A DNA stretch of 46,592 bases, from assembly GCA_044433415.1 (NCBI GenBank), contig JAWXTP010000009.1, positions 1 through 46,592 on the forward strand, written 5' to 3'. Below are positions 8,509-15,692 of the stretch, in pieces. The stretch is from JAWXTP01 sp044433415 (GTDB lineage: Bacteria > Bacteroidota > Bacteroidia > Bacteroidales > Rikenellaceae). Position 1 is the first letter of the stretch, and each line of letters opens with the position of its first letter. A program made the translations under genes and the position numbers. The notes beneath the pieces are model-generated. The model was not told where the DNA came from, made no database searches, and saw nothing but the letters and a program-made list of their open reading frames with translations.

Positions 8509-8742
8509 GTATGTAGTCCAACTGCCAATGTAATTTTTAACTCTGTTGTATCGCTACTATGGAGCGCACCTATATCAGAACTATTTAAGTCGATAGATGA
8601 TGATGTTTTGCCAAAGCTCACAAAGATTAGCTCAACAGGTATCTACACTGGCACACTCACTGCCACGCAAGTTAATGCTGTGGCGATAAGTGCATCAAGC
8701 ATCACAACTGGAACTTTGAGTACTGACCGTAGCTACTTATAA
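8509..8742 (+). pseudogene. Fossil of a phage tail-fibre or tail-tip protein C-terminal region
   Basis: An open plus-strand frame with no usable start codon, ending at a TAA (8740-8742). It translates to about 77 residues containing SLLWSAPISELFKSIDDD, then GIYTGTLTATQVNAVAISA and SSITTGTLSTDR. The repeated Thr/Gly/Ala pattern (xIxTGTLTAxQVNAxAI, SSIxTGTLSTDR) is characteristic of tail-fibre and tail-tip proteins of phages and prophages. The N-terminal part and all other structural genes are missing, so this is a remnant. Its last 10 bp overlap the 3' end of the convergent lipoprotein gene. Base composition is richer in G+C than the flanks. Confidence 0.65.
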
Positions 8743-10826
8743 TGCCCACCTTTGTCTGGCTCGCCTGAATACCACAACCCATATTCATTCTCAGTGTATT
8801 TTGTTTCATACTCTCTAGTTGAAGAATTCCATTCGGTATAATAATTATATTTTTTATCATACGATAAAGGCGTGTAATCATTAAATATTTGTGTAATATC
8901 TCCATTAAGTTTATTATTATTTATGGATAAGCATAAAATAACAGAGTAGCAAGTTGTTATATCTATGATTTCTATATTGTTATTACTTAGGCATATGGTA
9001 TTACCATAATAATAGTCATCTGTAGAACTTCCAAATGTAATATTTTCAAGGTTTATTACTGTTATATTGCAGTCAGATGAATAAATGTAATCGACGCCGA
9101 TACAATTCTGTATATCTAACTTATCTATCAAGGTATAATCCGTATATATATAAAAACCAACAGACATTGATCTACTACCATTCTCTATGTATTCACAGTT
9201 GAGGATCGAAAGAGAGTTAATCATAGAGCTACCTTCATACGAAGGATGTTGTGAAAGGTATATATAGCTATAAATATTACAGTTATTTATAGTAAATTGT
9301 TCTATATTTATATTCGTGTGGGCATATACATAATCTATAGCACTATCTTCGATAATAACATTGCTTGCAGTAACACCATTAAGAAATACTGATACTCCAT
9401 CAACATCATTTCCACAATTAGAGATATTTAAGCTGTTAATCTTATTGTTGCATATATCAATATATTTTATCTGTAATAGGTTATTAAAAACACAATCTCC
9501 AGTTAGATTATTATCGGACAAATTTAAGTATCTCACCTTACCAGTTTGAGAATCAACATAGACTCCATACCACTCGCTTAAAGGGGCATCAGTACACCAA
9601 TTTGTATTATTTGTCCAATTATCGCCCCCTGTAGCATAGTAGATCTGCTCAAGGATTGCGCGCTCATCACTCTCAGGAGACAATGTGAACTCTTTTATCT
9701 CATTGCCATACGACACCTCCCCCGTAATATTGTCTTGGAAATATGCTCTATAGTAATATGTAGTCTCCGTTTCGAGATTTACCATTGTCATAGATATAGG
9801 CAGAGAGAGCGATATTAAAGATAAAAAATCACTACTAACACACGATGAAAATACAGTTTGGTCATTTACTGTAGGAGTCGAGTTTGTGGAATAACAAATT
9901 CCGTAATTGAAATTGAATTCTCCATCGTTAGCCTCTGCTTCTAATGTTCCTTGTAATTCACAGGTAGCTGAGGTTTCATCACTACTGATAATTTCACTAA
10001 CGGCTATATCAATAATATACTCTACATCGTTTTCTGTGCTAGCTGCTAATTCATCTCTTGCTGTTTTTATTGTATCTGTCATATCATCTAAGAAGCTAGT
10101 CACATATCCCAATGCTAACATGGCAACATCTGATTTGTTTTTTATCGTAGCGAGACTTATAACGGTCGAAATAGAAGACAAATCGTCGGATGAGGGTGCT
10201 ACCCAAATATCGTAGGAGTCGACAATCATTGAACAAGCGGTCGCGCCAGCTACAATCAAGCAAGATAAAGTCGCAATAACTGTAACAGGAACACCTACTG
10301 TTGCTACACTACCTACGGCTATAACTCCTAATCCTACAGCCTCAGCTATTGTGCTTACACTAAAAACAATATTTGCAATTCCATATGCTGATGTAAGTAC
10401 CGACGCTTTGGTAGCTGGGTCAAAACCACTAAGATTGCACTCCACATCGTAGTATGTGTATATTTGCTTGTCGCCATTTACTAATGCAATGTCGACAAGG
10501 TTGTCTCGATAGTTGGAGAAGATAAAACTGACATCGTCAACAACCATAAGTGATGGGTATTGTTCGTCGTCAAACTCAATATACACTGACTGTTGAGTTT
10601 CTGGATCGATATAGATTATATTTTTAGCGACACCCTCCTCGCTTTGCACAAAGAAAGAGTCTCCACTTTTGGAAAGTAAAATAGAAGACCATGATTCGTA
10701 CTCATAATCCAGATATAGGTATTCAGAATCATCATATGAAGTTGTCGTCTCTTGATCTTCTTCGATGTTATCGCTACTTACACAACCACATAAGCATAAC
10801 AATGCTATGAGTAAAAATTTATTCAT
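8733..10826 (-). CDS. Large lipoprotein with hydrophobic Gly/Ala segment, Fn3-like and LRR regions
   Basis: A 697-residue predicted surface or periplasmic lipoprotein of unknown function; the lipobox LCGC places the lipidated Cys at position 15. Residues about 140-200 form an unusually hydrophobic, Gly/Ala/Val-rich stretch able to form one or two membrane helices, odd for a secreted lipoprotein. Residues about 280-380 look like an Fn3-type beta domain (ETETTYYYRAYF). From about 385 the sequence has the Bacteroidota LRR start motif (ATGGDNW, NNTNWCTDAPLSEWYGV), then irregular leucine-rich repeats (LNLSDNNLTG) to the end. It is flanked by two phage-like or lipoprotein fossils inside the direct-repeat island. 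Attachment, host interaction or a membrane-active role are possible; none is shown. Confidence 0.8.
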   Translation of the reverse strand: MNKFLLIALLCLCGCVSSDNIEEDQETTTSYDDSEYLYLDYEYESWSSILLSKSGDSFFVQSEEGVAKNIIYIDPETQQSVYIEFDDEQYPSLMVVDDVSFIFSNYRDNLVDIALVNGDKQIYTYYDVECNLSGFDPATKASVLTSAYGIANIVFSVSTIAEAVGLGVIAVGSVATVGVPVTVIATLSCLIVAGATACSMIVDSYDIWVAPSSDDLSSISTVISLATIKNKSDVAMLALGYVTSFLDDMTDTIKTARDELAASTENDVEYIIDIAVSEIISSDETSATCELQGTLEAEANDGEFNFNYGICYSTNSTPTVNDQTVFSSCVSSDFLSLISLSLPISMTMVNLETETTYYYRAYFQDNITGEVSYGNEIKEFTLSPESDERAILEQIYYATGGDNWTNNTNWCTDAPLSEWYGVYVDSQTGKVRYLNLSDNNLTGDCVFNNLLQIKYIDICNNKINSLNISNCGNDVDGVSVFLNGVTASNVIIEDSAIDYVYAHTNINIEQFTINNCNIYSYIYLSQHPSYEGSSMINSLSILNCEYIENGSRSMSVGFYIYTDYTLIDKLDIQNCIGVDYIYSSDCNITVINLENITFGSSTDDYYYGNTICLSNNNIEIIDITTCYSVILCLSINNNKLNGDITQIFNDYTPLSYDKKYNYYTEWNSSTREYETKYTENEYGLWYSGEPDKGGHYK

Positions 10827-10890
10827 AAAAATAGTAAGGTCTTATATGCACATCCCTCTGATCGGCTTTATTTTATTTAAGTTATTCAAT

Positions 10891-10921
10891 CAAAACTAAT
10901 TTCATACAAATGCGTGGTCAA
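10891..10921 (-). promoter_or_regulatory. Promoter of the LRR lipoprotein
   Basis: On the minus strand TTG (10919-10921), 20 nt, then TAGTTTTG (10891-10898) matches the consensus. The -33 part lies inside the 3' end of the decayed gene at 10902-11174, so the lipoprotein can be transcribed independently of it. Confidence 0.55.
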
Positions 10922-11174
10922 TACTCACAGATTTAAAGGTACGACCAAGCACCCACAGCCCAATAAGTAAAACCCACGCAAACTCAGGTATTAGACTTAT
11001 TGTCTTTAGGGCTAATAAAAATTGGTCATTTACATCATCCGCTAAAGATTCTAATACTGAAACACGTTATACCAAATCACTAAGTTCTCTACAGATTTCA
11101 CCGTCGGCATACTTGTCTCAGCCGACAATCATGGCTGCCTCGAATAGGCATCCTAGAATAATAATTCTCTTCAT
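10902..11174 (-). pseudogene. Small lipoprotein/membrane gene broken by two in-frame stops
   Basis: From the ATG at 11174 one frame reads MKRIIILGCLFEAAMIVG, stop (TGA, 11118-11120), DKYADGEICRELSDLV, stop (TAA, 11067-11069), then RVSVLESLADDVNDQ onward to a TGA at 10902. No frameshift is needed: each internal stop is one base from a sense codon. The first stop sits exactly where a lipobox Cys would complete IVGC, and the second could have been Tyr. The ancestral product would be about 90 residues, with a lipoprotein signal and one C-terminal membrane helix (LIPEFAWVLLIGLWVLG). A phage lysis accessory or small inner-membrane lipoprotein is conceivable; the family is not recognised. Confidence 0.6.
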
Positions 11175-11207
11175 TTCTTATTTGTTTTTGTTAATGCACT
11201 TTCGCAA

Positions 11208-11392
11208 TCTCTTACTAAGAGACGGCATTTTTTATAACAACCTATTAATTAATTATTTACAAACACAAAATCCAATTTTTACTAAACAAATTAGATTTTT
11301 GCGTTATTTTTGTAAAAAAAAATTGTATTTTGTTTGGTGATTTATAATTATTTTCATACATTTACAACGATCGCCCGTCTCTTAGTAAGAGA
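11208..11392. repeat. 185-bp segment bounded by 18-bp perfect inverted repeats (candidate inverton or MITE)
   Basis: TCTCTTACTAAGAGACGG (11208-11225) is the exact reverse complement of 11375-11392. Each arm itself contains the palindrome CTCTTA C TAAGAG. The 149 bp between them is very AT-rich and carries the motif TATTTTTG. In Bacteroidota, 12-36 bp inverted repeats around 100-200 bp with a promoter are typical of phase-variable invertible promoters; a MITE is the main alternative. No recombinase or transposase gene is in the window. Confidence 0.6.
11305..11312 (+). promoter_or_regulatory. Promoter-like -7 element inside the inverted-repeat segment
   Basis: TATTTTTG on the plus strand matches TAnnTTTG. 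As drawn it points away from the lipoprotein and toward no plus-strand gene. Inversion between the 18-bp repeats would point it at 11174 and 10826. The -33 element is poor. Confidence 0.35.
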
Positions 11393-11592
11393 AAGCTAAA
11401 ATTGCTAAACATTTTCCCTACAAATCTCAAAATCCTATATTTTTATTTACAAACTATTTATGCATTAGGACGATGCAAAATATCTTCATTATCACTTCTA
11501 AGTCATAGTTTAACCTTCCTGAATCTACAAATAGCTAGTACATTTTTTCATACCTAATGTTTTCTTGTATTAATACCATCAAGGGGATTTGT

Positions 11593-11663
11593 ATAAACAC
11601 AATAAACCCACGCTACAGAAATTGTAGCGTGGGTTTATTGTGTTTTCAGAAGTCTATTTTACA
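11593..11663 (-). repeat. Right copy of 71-bp direct repeat, terminator of the C1 peptidase
   Basis: The core is a perfect 23-bp inverted repeat, AAACACAATAAACCC and its continuation CACGCTACA with the complementary arm, around a 5-nt loop. It lies 30 bp after the stop of the minus-strand C1 peptidase and is probably its terminator. It matches 7372-7442 at 67 of 71 positions. Between 11393 and 11592 I see only AT-rich sequence without a gene. Confidence 0.8.
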
Positions 11664-11692
11664 GACCCTAAATTTATGTAGACTTTTTAAAT

Positions 11693-12862
11693 TTATTTTA
11701 ATGCTTTTTTGTTAAACATGATACTGATAGTTCTACCAGCATAGAAAGGATAAGAAGTATAGAAATGACCTTTTAGCGCATTTCCTTTTTCGCCCCAAGA
11801 GTTTTTAACTTTAAAGTATTTGTTGCCTTCTTGGTCAGTTGCAAGACCATAGATTAACATACCGTGGTCGTCTGTAGAAACATAGTTATCAAAACATTCT
11901 TGACGATATTCTTGTGTTACATCAATTTCTGGAACTATCTCAGTAAATTCATAGAATTTAGCAGCTTCTTTTCCTGTCCATTTTTCTTGGTCAGAACCTT
12001 TAAGGTTTTCGATTTGAGTTTCAGGAAGAACAGCGAAAGTATCAGCATATTTGAAACCTTTATCACTTACGTCAGAACCCCAACAAATTGAATAACCATT
12101 CTCGATAACTTGTTCAGAGATTTTCATAAATTCGTCAAGACAAACATTTACTGACTCTCCCCACATCCAGTTATCAGGAATTTCTACAGCAAAAGAAGTT
12201 CCAAATGGGTGGTGAGTATAAGAAGTGTAGCTAACATAATCATCAGGGTTAATACCTAAAGCATCAGCGTAAGATTGAGGTGTGTATTTTTTACCGTCAA
12301 CAGTAAATTCTGTTACCAACTCACCAAAATAAGCATCTAGGATTCCGTTTAATGCCTTAATCCAACCTGTAGAAAGTTGTTTATTAGGGTTTCTGATAAT
12401 AGTATTAGCAAAAGATTCTAATAGGTTATTAATCTCACCATGCTTGTTAATATCAGTACCATACTCTAAACCTTCATATACATCTTGAGGAACGATACCG
12501 TATTTTGCTATCATATTAGGCACATCGTGAGCATTACCACCAGGTCCTAAGTTAGTTTTACCGTGCATACGGATATATTTAACAACTTTCTCAAAATATG
12601 CGTGACGAACAACCCACATTTCTGCTAAATCAACATCCACACCTTTATCTTTTAAGATATCAGCTTCAACCATCGCTAAAGAAGAATAACACCAACATGT
12701 ACCTGAGCTACCTTGATTTTTAACAGAAGTCACTGGGTTAACTTTAGTGTCTGTAAATTGATAAACAGCAGGCTTTTCTTCTGTTGCAGCCTTTTTTTTC
12801 TGTGCGAAAGATAGTGTAGCTACTGAAGATAGTAGAGCAACACTTAAGATTAATTTTTTCAT
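11693..12862 (-). CDS. Secreted C1-family cysteine peptidase (bleomycin hydrolase/aminopeptidase C type)
   Basis: A papain-fold peptidase of the C1B (bleomycin hydrolase, PepC) group with an export signal. I start it at the ATG at 12862 (389 aa) because this opens a standard signal peptide ending near SFAQ; an upstream frame to 12931 adds 23 unlikely residues and runs toward the promoter. The catalytic set is intact: Gln50 in KNQGSSGTC, Cys56 in GTCWCYSS, His333 in DDHGML and Asn354 in KNSWGE. Classical PepC is cytosolic, whereas this one should be periplasmic, as is common in the phylum. It probably acts as an aminopeptidase on peptides. It has its own promoter and terminator. Confidence 0.92.
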   Translation of the reverse strand: MKKLILSVALLSSVATLSFAQKKKAATEEKPAVYQFTDTKVNPVTSVKNQGSSGTCWCYSSLAMVEADILKDKGVDVDLAEMWVVRHAYFEKVVKYIRMHGKTNLGPGGNAHDVPNMIAKYGIVPQDVYEGLEYGTDINKHGEINNLLESFANTIIRNPNKQLSTGWIKALNGILDAYFGELVTEFTVDGKKYTPQSYADALGINPDDYVSYTSYTHHPFGTSFAVEIPDNWMWGESVNVCLDEFMKISEQVIENGYSICWGSDVSDKGFKYADTFAVLPETQIENLKGSDQEKWTGKEAAKFYEFTEIVPEIDVTQEYRQECFDNYVSTDDHGMLIYGLATDQEGNKYFKVKNSWGEKGNALKGHFYTSYPFYAGRTISIMFNKKALK

Positions 12863-12963
12863 ACTATTTAATTTTCTTTTATTGTCTGCAAACAAAACAT
12901 AAAATCTCAACAATCTCACCCCTGTTTGCATACCATTTTTCTAAATTTGCATACGCTTAACCA

Positions 12964-12971
12964 CAAATATA
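12964..12971 (-). promoter_or_regulatory. Promoter of the C1 peptidase gene
   Basis: TATATTTG on the minus strand fits TAnnTTTG. It gives a leader of roughly 95 nt and supports the downstream start at 12862. Confidence 0.5.
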
Positions 12972-13098
12972 GTAAAAAAAACGCAATTCACACGATAAAT
13001 TGCATATTTTTAATAATTAACGGAACTGCACCCCGAAAATTACCCCAAACTCTCATCACAAAACAATCTTAAACCTCATTAAACTGAAAATAATAAAA

Positions 13099-13139
13099 TA
13101 TTCACTTTTTTGTGAATTTGGTAAATTTGTATTATCTTT
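13099..13139 (+). promoter_or_regulatory. higBA promoter with candidate operator
   Basis: TTTG (13108-13111), 20 nt and TATCTTTG (13132-13139) form a consensus promoter 21 bp before the toxin gene. The inverted repeat ATTCAC, 6 nt, GTGAAT (13099-13116) overlaps the -33 element, where an antitoxin or antitoxin-toxin complex would be expected to bind for autoregulation. Confidence 0.6.
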
Positions 13140-13160
13140 GTATAAAGATTACAGAGAGTT

Positions 13161-13481
13161 ATGATTATAAAGTTTGACAAAGAGTACCTTAAAGAGCTAT
13201 TTGAAGATGGCAAGTGCTCAAATAAAAAATATAGATTTCAACCAGAGGTAGTTACAGCCTATGGCAAGCGTGTATTAACACTTATGGCAGCAAATAGCGT
13301 TGAAGATCTATATCCGATTGGTGCACTACATTATGAGGTACTTGTAGGTGATAAAAAGGGAATCTCTTCAATCCGCATAAACAAGAAGTACAGACTTGAA
13401 TTTAAGGTAGACACAAGTGTCAGCGGAGAGACTGTAATAACATTCTGTACACTAACTGAAATATCTAATCATTACAAATAA
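13161..13481 (+). CDS. higB: RelE/HigB-family toxin
   Basis: A 106-residue RelE-superfamily toxin, probably an mRNA interferase that cuts ribosome-bound mRNA. The conserved part runs from the N-terminal FDKEYLKELFEDGKC to the core RINKKYRLEFKV and the C-terminal strand ITFCTLTEISNHYK, with the Arg/Lys-rich centre typical of HigB. The gene lies 3 bp upstream of an XRE antitoxin gene, in the toxin-first order characteristic of higBA, behind an autoregulatory-looking promoter. It appears intact. Confidence 0.85.
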   Translation: MIIKFDKEYLKELFEDGKCSNKKYRFQPEVVTAYGKRVLTLMAANSVEDLYPIGALHYEVLVGDKKGISSIRINKKYRLEFKVDTSVSGETVITFCTLTEISNHYK

Positions 13482-13484
13482 ATT

Positions 13485-13802
13485 ATGACAACACAACAAT
13501 TACGCTCATATACAACACTCCACCCAGGCGAGGTTTTAAAAGAGGAGTTTGAATTTCGTGGTATATCTCAGAAAAAGGTCTCTGAGATGATTGGTGTGCC
13601 ATACACAATGCTCAATGAAATTCTCAACTGTAAACGACAGCTCAACACTGAGGTGGCACTTATGATTGAGGCTGCATTTGGCATTAGTGCAGACATGATG
13701 GTTAATATGCAGACTCGATACAACCTGCAAATGGCGCGTTCTGATGCTAAAATCAGTAAACGTTTTGACTCTATACGCAAGATTTGCGCTTCGTTGCTTT
13801 AA
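13485..13802 (+). CDS. higA: HigA-family antitoxin (XRE helix-turn-helix)
   Basis: A 105-residue antitoxin with the HigA signature LHPGEVLKEEFEFRGISQKK, then the helix-turn-helix (VSEMIGVPYTMLNEILNCKR) and the tail motif MMVNMQTRYNLQMAR. It should neutralise the upstream HigB and repress the shared promoter. It is complete, in contrast to the unrelated-length orphan antitoxin at 28.6 kb. The region beyond its stop is a repeat-rich intergenic stretch. Confidence 0.9.
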   Translation: MTTQQLRSYTTLHPGEVLKEEFEFRGISQKKVSEMIGVPYTMLNEILNCKRQLNTEVALMIEAAFGISADMMVNMQTRYNLQMARSDAKISKRFDSIRKICASLL

Positions 13803-13836
13803 TGTTTGTAAGCATCCCAAATAGCCGTATTTTTTT

Positions 13837-13881
13837 TGGGACAGATGGGACGGTTGGGGCAAATGGGACAGATGGGTCGCG
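13837..13881 (+). repeat. 9-nt periodic repeat, TGGGACNNN, five units
   Basis: Five consecutive 9-nt units read TGGGACAGA, TGGGACGGT, TGGGGCAAA, TGGGACAGA, TGGGTCGCG. The array runs directly into the CGACAAGCG hairpin of the multi-hairpin element. Two units of the same type occur at 244-261. Confidence 0.75.
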
Positions 13882-14178
13882 ACAAGCGACTAAAAATTAC
13901 TGAGAAAATTTCACAAAAGATTTTGTGAATAATTTCCACGCTTGTCGCCTAAAAAGCAAAAATACCTATCTACAATTACTTACAGGCTTTAAAACTTTGC
14001 AGCAACCTTTTTTTAGCACTTTCGGGCCAAAAAAGAGGTTATTGCAAAGTTTTGTTTAACACTTTTTTGAAAAAAGTGAACAAAAACTCGCCTTCAGTTG
14101 CTCTTTGAGACAACTGAGCGCACAATTTTTACAAAATTGTGGGCAATTACCGAAAACTTAAGGTTTTCGTTAATTACC
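13879..14178. repeat. Multi-hairpin intergenic element, copy A
   Basis: Six inverted repeats in series. H0: GCGACAAGCG (13879-13888) with CGCTTGTCGC (13939-13948). H1: 13991-14053, stem starting AAAACTTTGC. H2: CACTTTTTT/AAAAAAGTG, 14060-14078. H3: CAGTTG/CAACTG, 14095-14116. H4: CACAATTTT/AAAATTGTG, 14121-14141. H5: 14142-14178, GGCAATTACCGAAAAC with an imperfect partner. The same order, spacing and loops occur at 32529-32816. The last stem overlaps the apbE stop codon. It sits between convergent higA and apbE and could end transcription from both sides. Confidence 0.85.
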
Positions 14179-15186
14179 TTTATAAAATTTACTTTCTAAA
14201 TTTGGAGTTGAGAAGGTCTTTATGGAATCCCCCTCACTATAAACCAACAAGCCGTAAAGCGTTGAATCTGCTAGCAACATAGCTTTAGCTTTTTCAGTTC
14301 CTAGTACCATACATGCTGTAGCATAACCATCTGCAAGGGTTGCATTCTTAGCTAAAATAGTAGCTGACAACAAATTATGTGTAGTGCTAAGACCTGTCTT
14401 AGGGTTTATAGTATGATTTATCCTATTACCCTTATCGTCAATATAGAACTTTCTATAATTTCCACTTGTTGCAAGTCCTAAACCATCAAGCTCTATGATT
14501 TCTTGAAATTCATCTGTATGGTCTAGGTTTCCGTCTTCTGGTTTATCTATACCTACACGCCAAATATTACCTTTCTGGTTTAAGCCTCTTGCGAATAACT
14601 CACCACCTATCTCTATGATATAATTTTCTATACCTTTCATTTCAAAATACTGAGCTACAACATCAACACTATAACCTTGAGCTATAGAATTTAAGTCTAT
14701 TTGAACACGTGAATCCGCTTTTACTATACGATTACTGTCAACTTGTATTTTCTCAAAACCTATAAACTGTTTTAAAGAATCTATGTTGACAACTCCACTT
14801 TTCTCTTTTCTTACAAAACCATAGGCTTCAACAAGAGGTTTAATAGTAACATCAAAAAGAGAATCACTTTTCTCATAAATATCCCTTGCAGCTTCTAAGC
14901 AAAAGATAATATTAGAATCTATAGAGTCTGTTTCATTATTATTAACCTTAGATAATAATGATTCAGGGTTGTAGATAGAACATGAGAAGTCAAAATCTGA
15001 CAATAGAGAATCTATCTCTGCCTTTGTGACTTTTTCTTCGCTACCTATGTAAGTCATATTATAAAAAGTCCCTTGTGCTGTACCTTGAATAGTAAACTTC
15101 TGAGTATCGGAATCTTCCTGCATGTGCATAATACACACTACAATAGCAAGAATTATTAATAATAATAGTTTTCTTAAATTTTTCAT
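14170..15186 (-). CDS. apbE: FAD:protein FMN transferase
   Basis: ApbE-family enzyme that covalently attaches FMN from FAD to Thr/Ser of target flavoproteins (for example Rnf or Nqr subunits) outside the cytoplasmic membrane. It is 338 aa, the usual size. The N terminus (about 5-22) is a hydrophobic export signal or anchor. Conserved blocks are visible: DLNSIAQGYSVD near 165, IGGELFARG near 192, the TSGNYRKFY motif followed by HTINPKTG near 245-265, and NATLADGYATA close to 290. It starts 3 bp after smpB and is probably the last gene of a long minus-strand operon. No target flavoprotein is adjacent. Confidence 0.92.
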   Translation of the reverse strand: MKNLRKLLLLIILAIVVCIMHMQEDSDTQKFTIQGTAQGTFYNMTYIGSEEKVTKAEIDSLLSDFDFSCSIYNPESLLSKVNNNETDSIDSNIIFCLEAARDIYEKSDSLFDVTIKPLVEAYGFVRKEKSGVVNIDSLKQFIGFEKIQVDSNRIVKADSRVQIDLNSIAQGYSVDVVAQYFEMKGIENYIIEIGGELFARGLNQKGNIWRVGIDKPEDGNLDHTDEFQEIIELDGLGLATSGNYRKFYIDDKGNRINHTINPKTGLSTTHNLLSATILAKNATLADGYATACMVLGTEKAKAMLLADSTLYGLLVYSEGDSIKTFSTPNLESKFYKGN

Positions 15187-15189
15187 TTC

Positions 15190-15648
15190 TTATATTTTCA
15201 TAGCTCTATCAATCTCACGTTTTGCATCTTTTTCTTTAAGATACTCACGCTTATCATAGGATTTACGACCTTTAGCAACGCCTACTACTACTTTAGCCAA
15301 TCCTTTTTCATTAATAAACAGCTTCAAACCTACAGCAGTAACACCTTTATCCTGTAAAGCTCTAATTATTTTATTAATTTCCGATCTGTTTAACAGCAAC
15401 TTTCTATCACGCTTCGGAGCATGATTATTATAAGTACCCCAGTAATATTCAGCTATATTCATCCCTCTTATAAAAAGCTCATCACGATGAACATAACAGA
15501 AACAGTCTACCAAAGAGGCTTTACCCTGTCTTAGTGACTTTATCTCTGTACCTGTAAGTACTATACCTGCAACGTACGTATCTATTACCTCGTAATCGAA
15601 AGACGCACGTCTATTTTTTATAACTATATCTTTTTTTATTTCTGCCAT
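15190..15648 (-). CDS. smpB: SsrA-binding protein SmpB
   Basis: Binds tmRNA and delivers it to stalled ribosomes in trans-translation. I use the ATG at 15648 (152 aa); a TTG two codons upstream is less likely. The oligonucleotide-binding core is evident (NRRASFDYEVIDTYVAGI, TEIKSLRQGKASLVDCF), as is the C-terminal tail GRKSYDKREYLKEKDAKREI that inserts in the mRNA channel. It sits between the U32 gene and apbE in a same-strand run. The ssrA gene is not visible in the window. Confidence 0.96.
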   Translation of the reverse strand: MAEIKKDIVIKNRRASFDYEVIDTYVAGIVLTGTEIKSLRQGKASLVDCFCYVHRDELFIRGMNIAEYYWGTYNNHAPKRDRKLLLNRSEINKIIRALQDKGVTAVGLKLFINEKGLAKVVVGVAKGRKSYDKREYLKEKDAKREIDRAMKI

Positions 15649-15692
15649 AATCAACTATGTTATTTCTGTTTACGCTGCAAAGATATAAAACT

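Noticed and set aside
11118..11120. TGA read as selenocysteine or Cys in the small lipoprotein frame
   Set aside because: A second in-frame stop (TAA) lies 48 bp further on and no SECIS-like element or selenium gene is visible. TGA also stops the antitoxin frame at 28603, so decay is the simpler reading.
11393..11580. Plus-strand open frame running out of the right inverted-repeat arm
   Set aside because: It has no start codon, is AT-driven in composition and shows no domain. The shared LSKR reading with the left arm follows from the palindrome alone.
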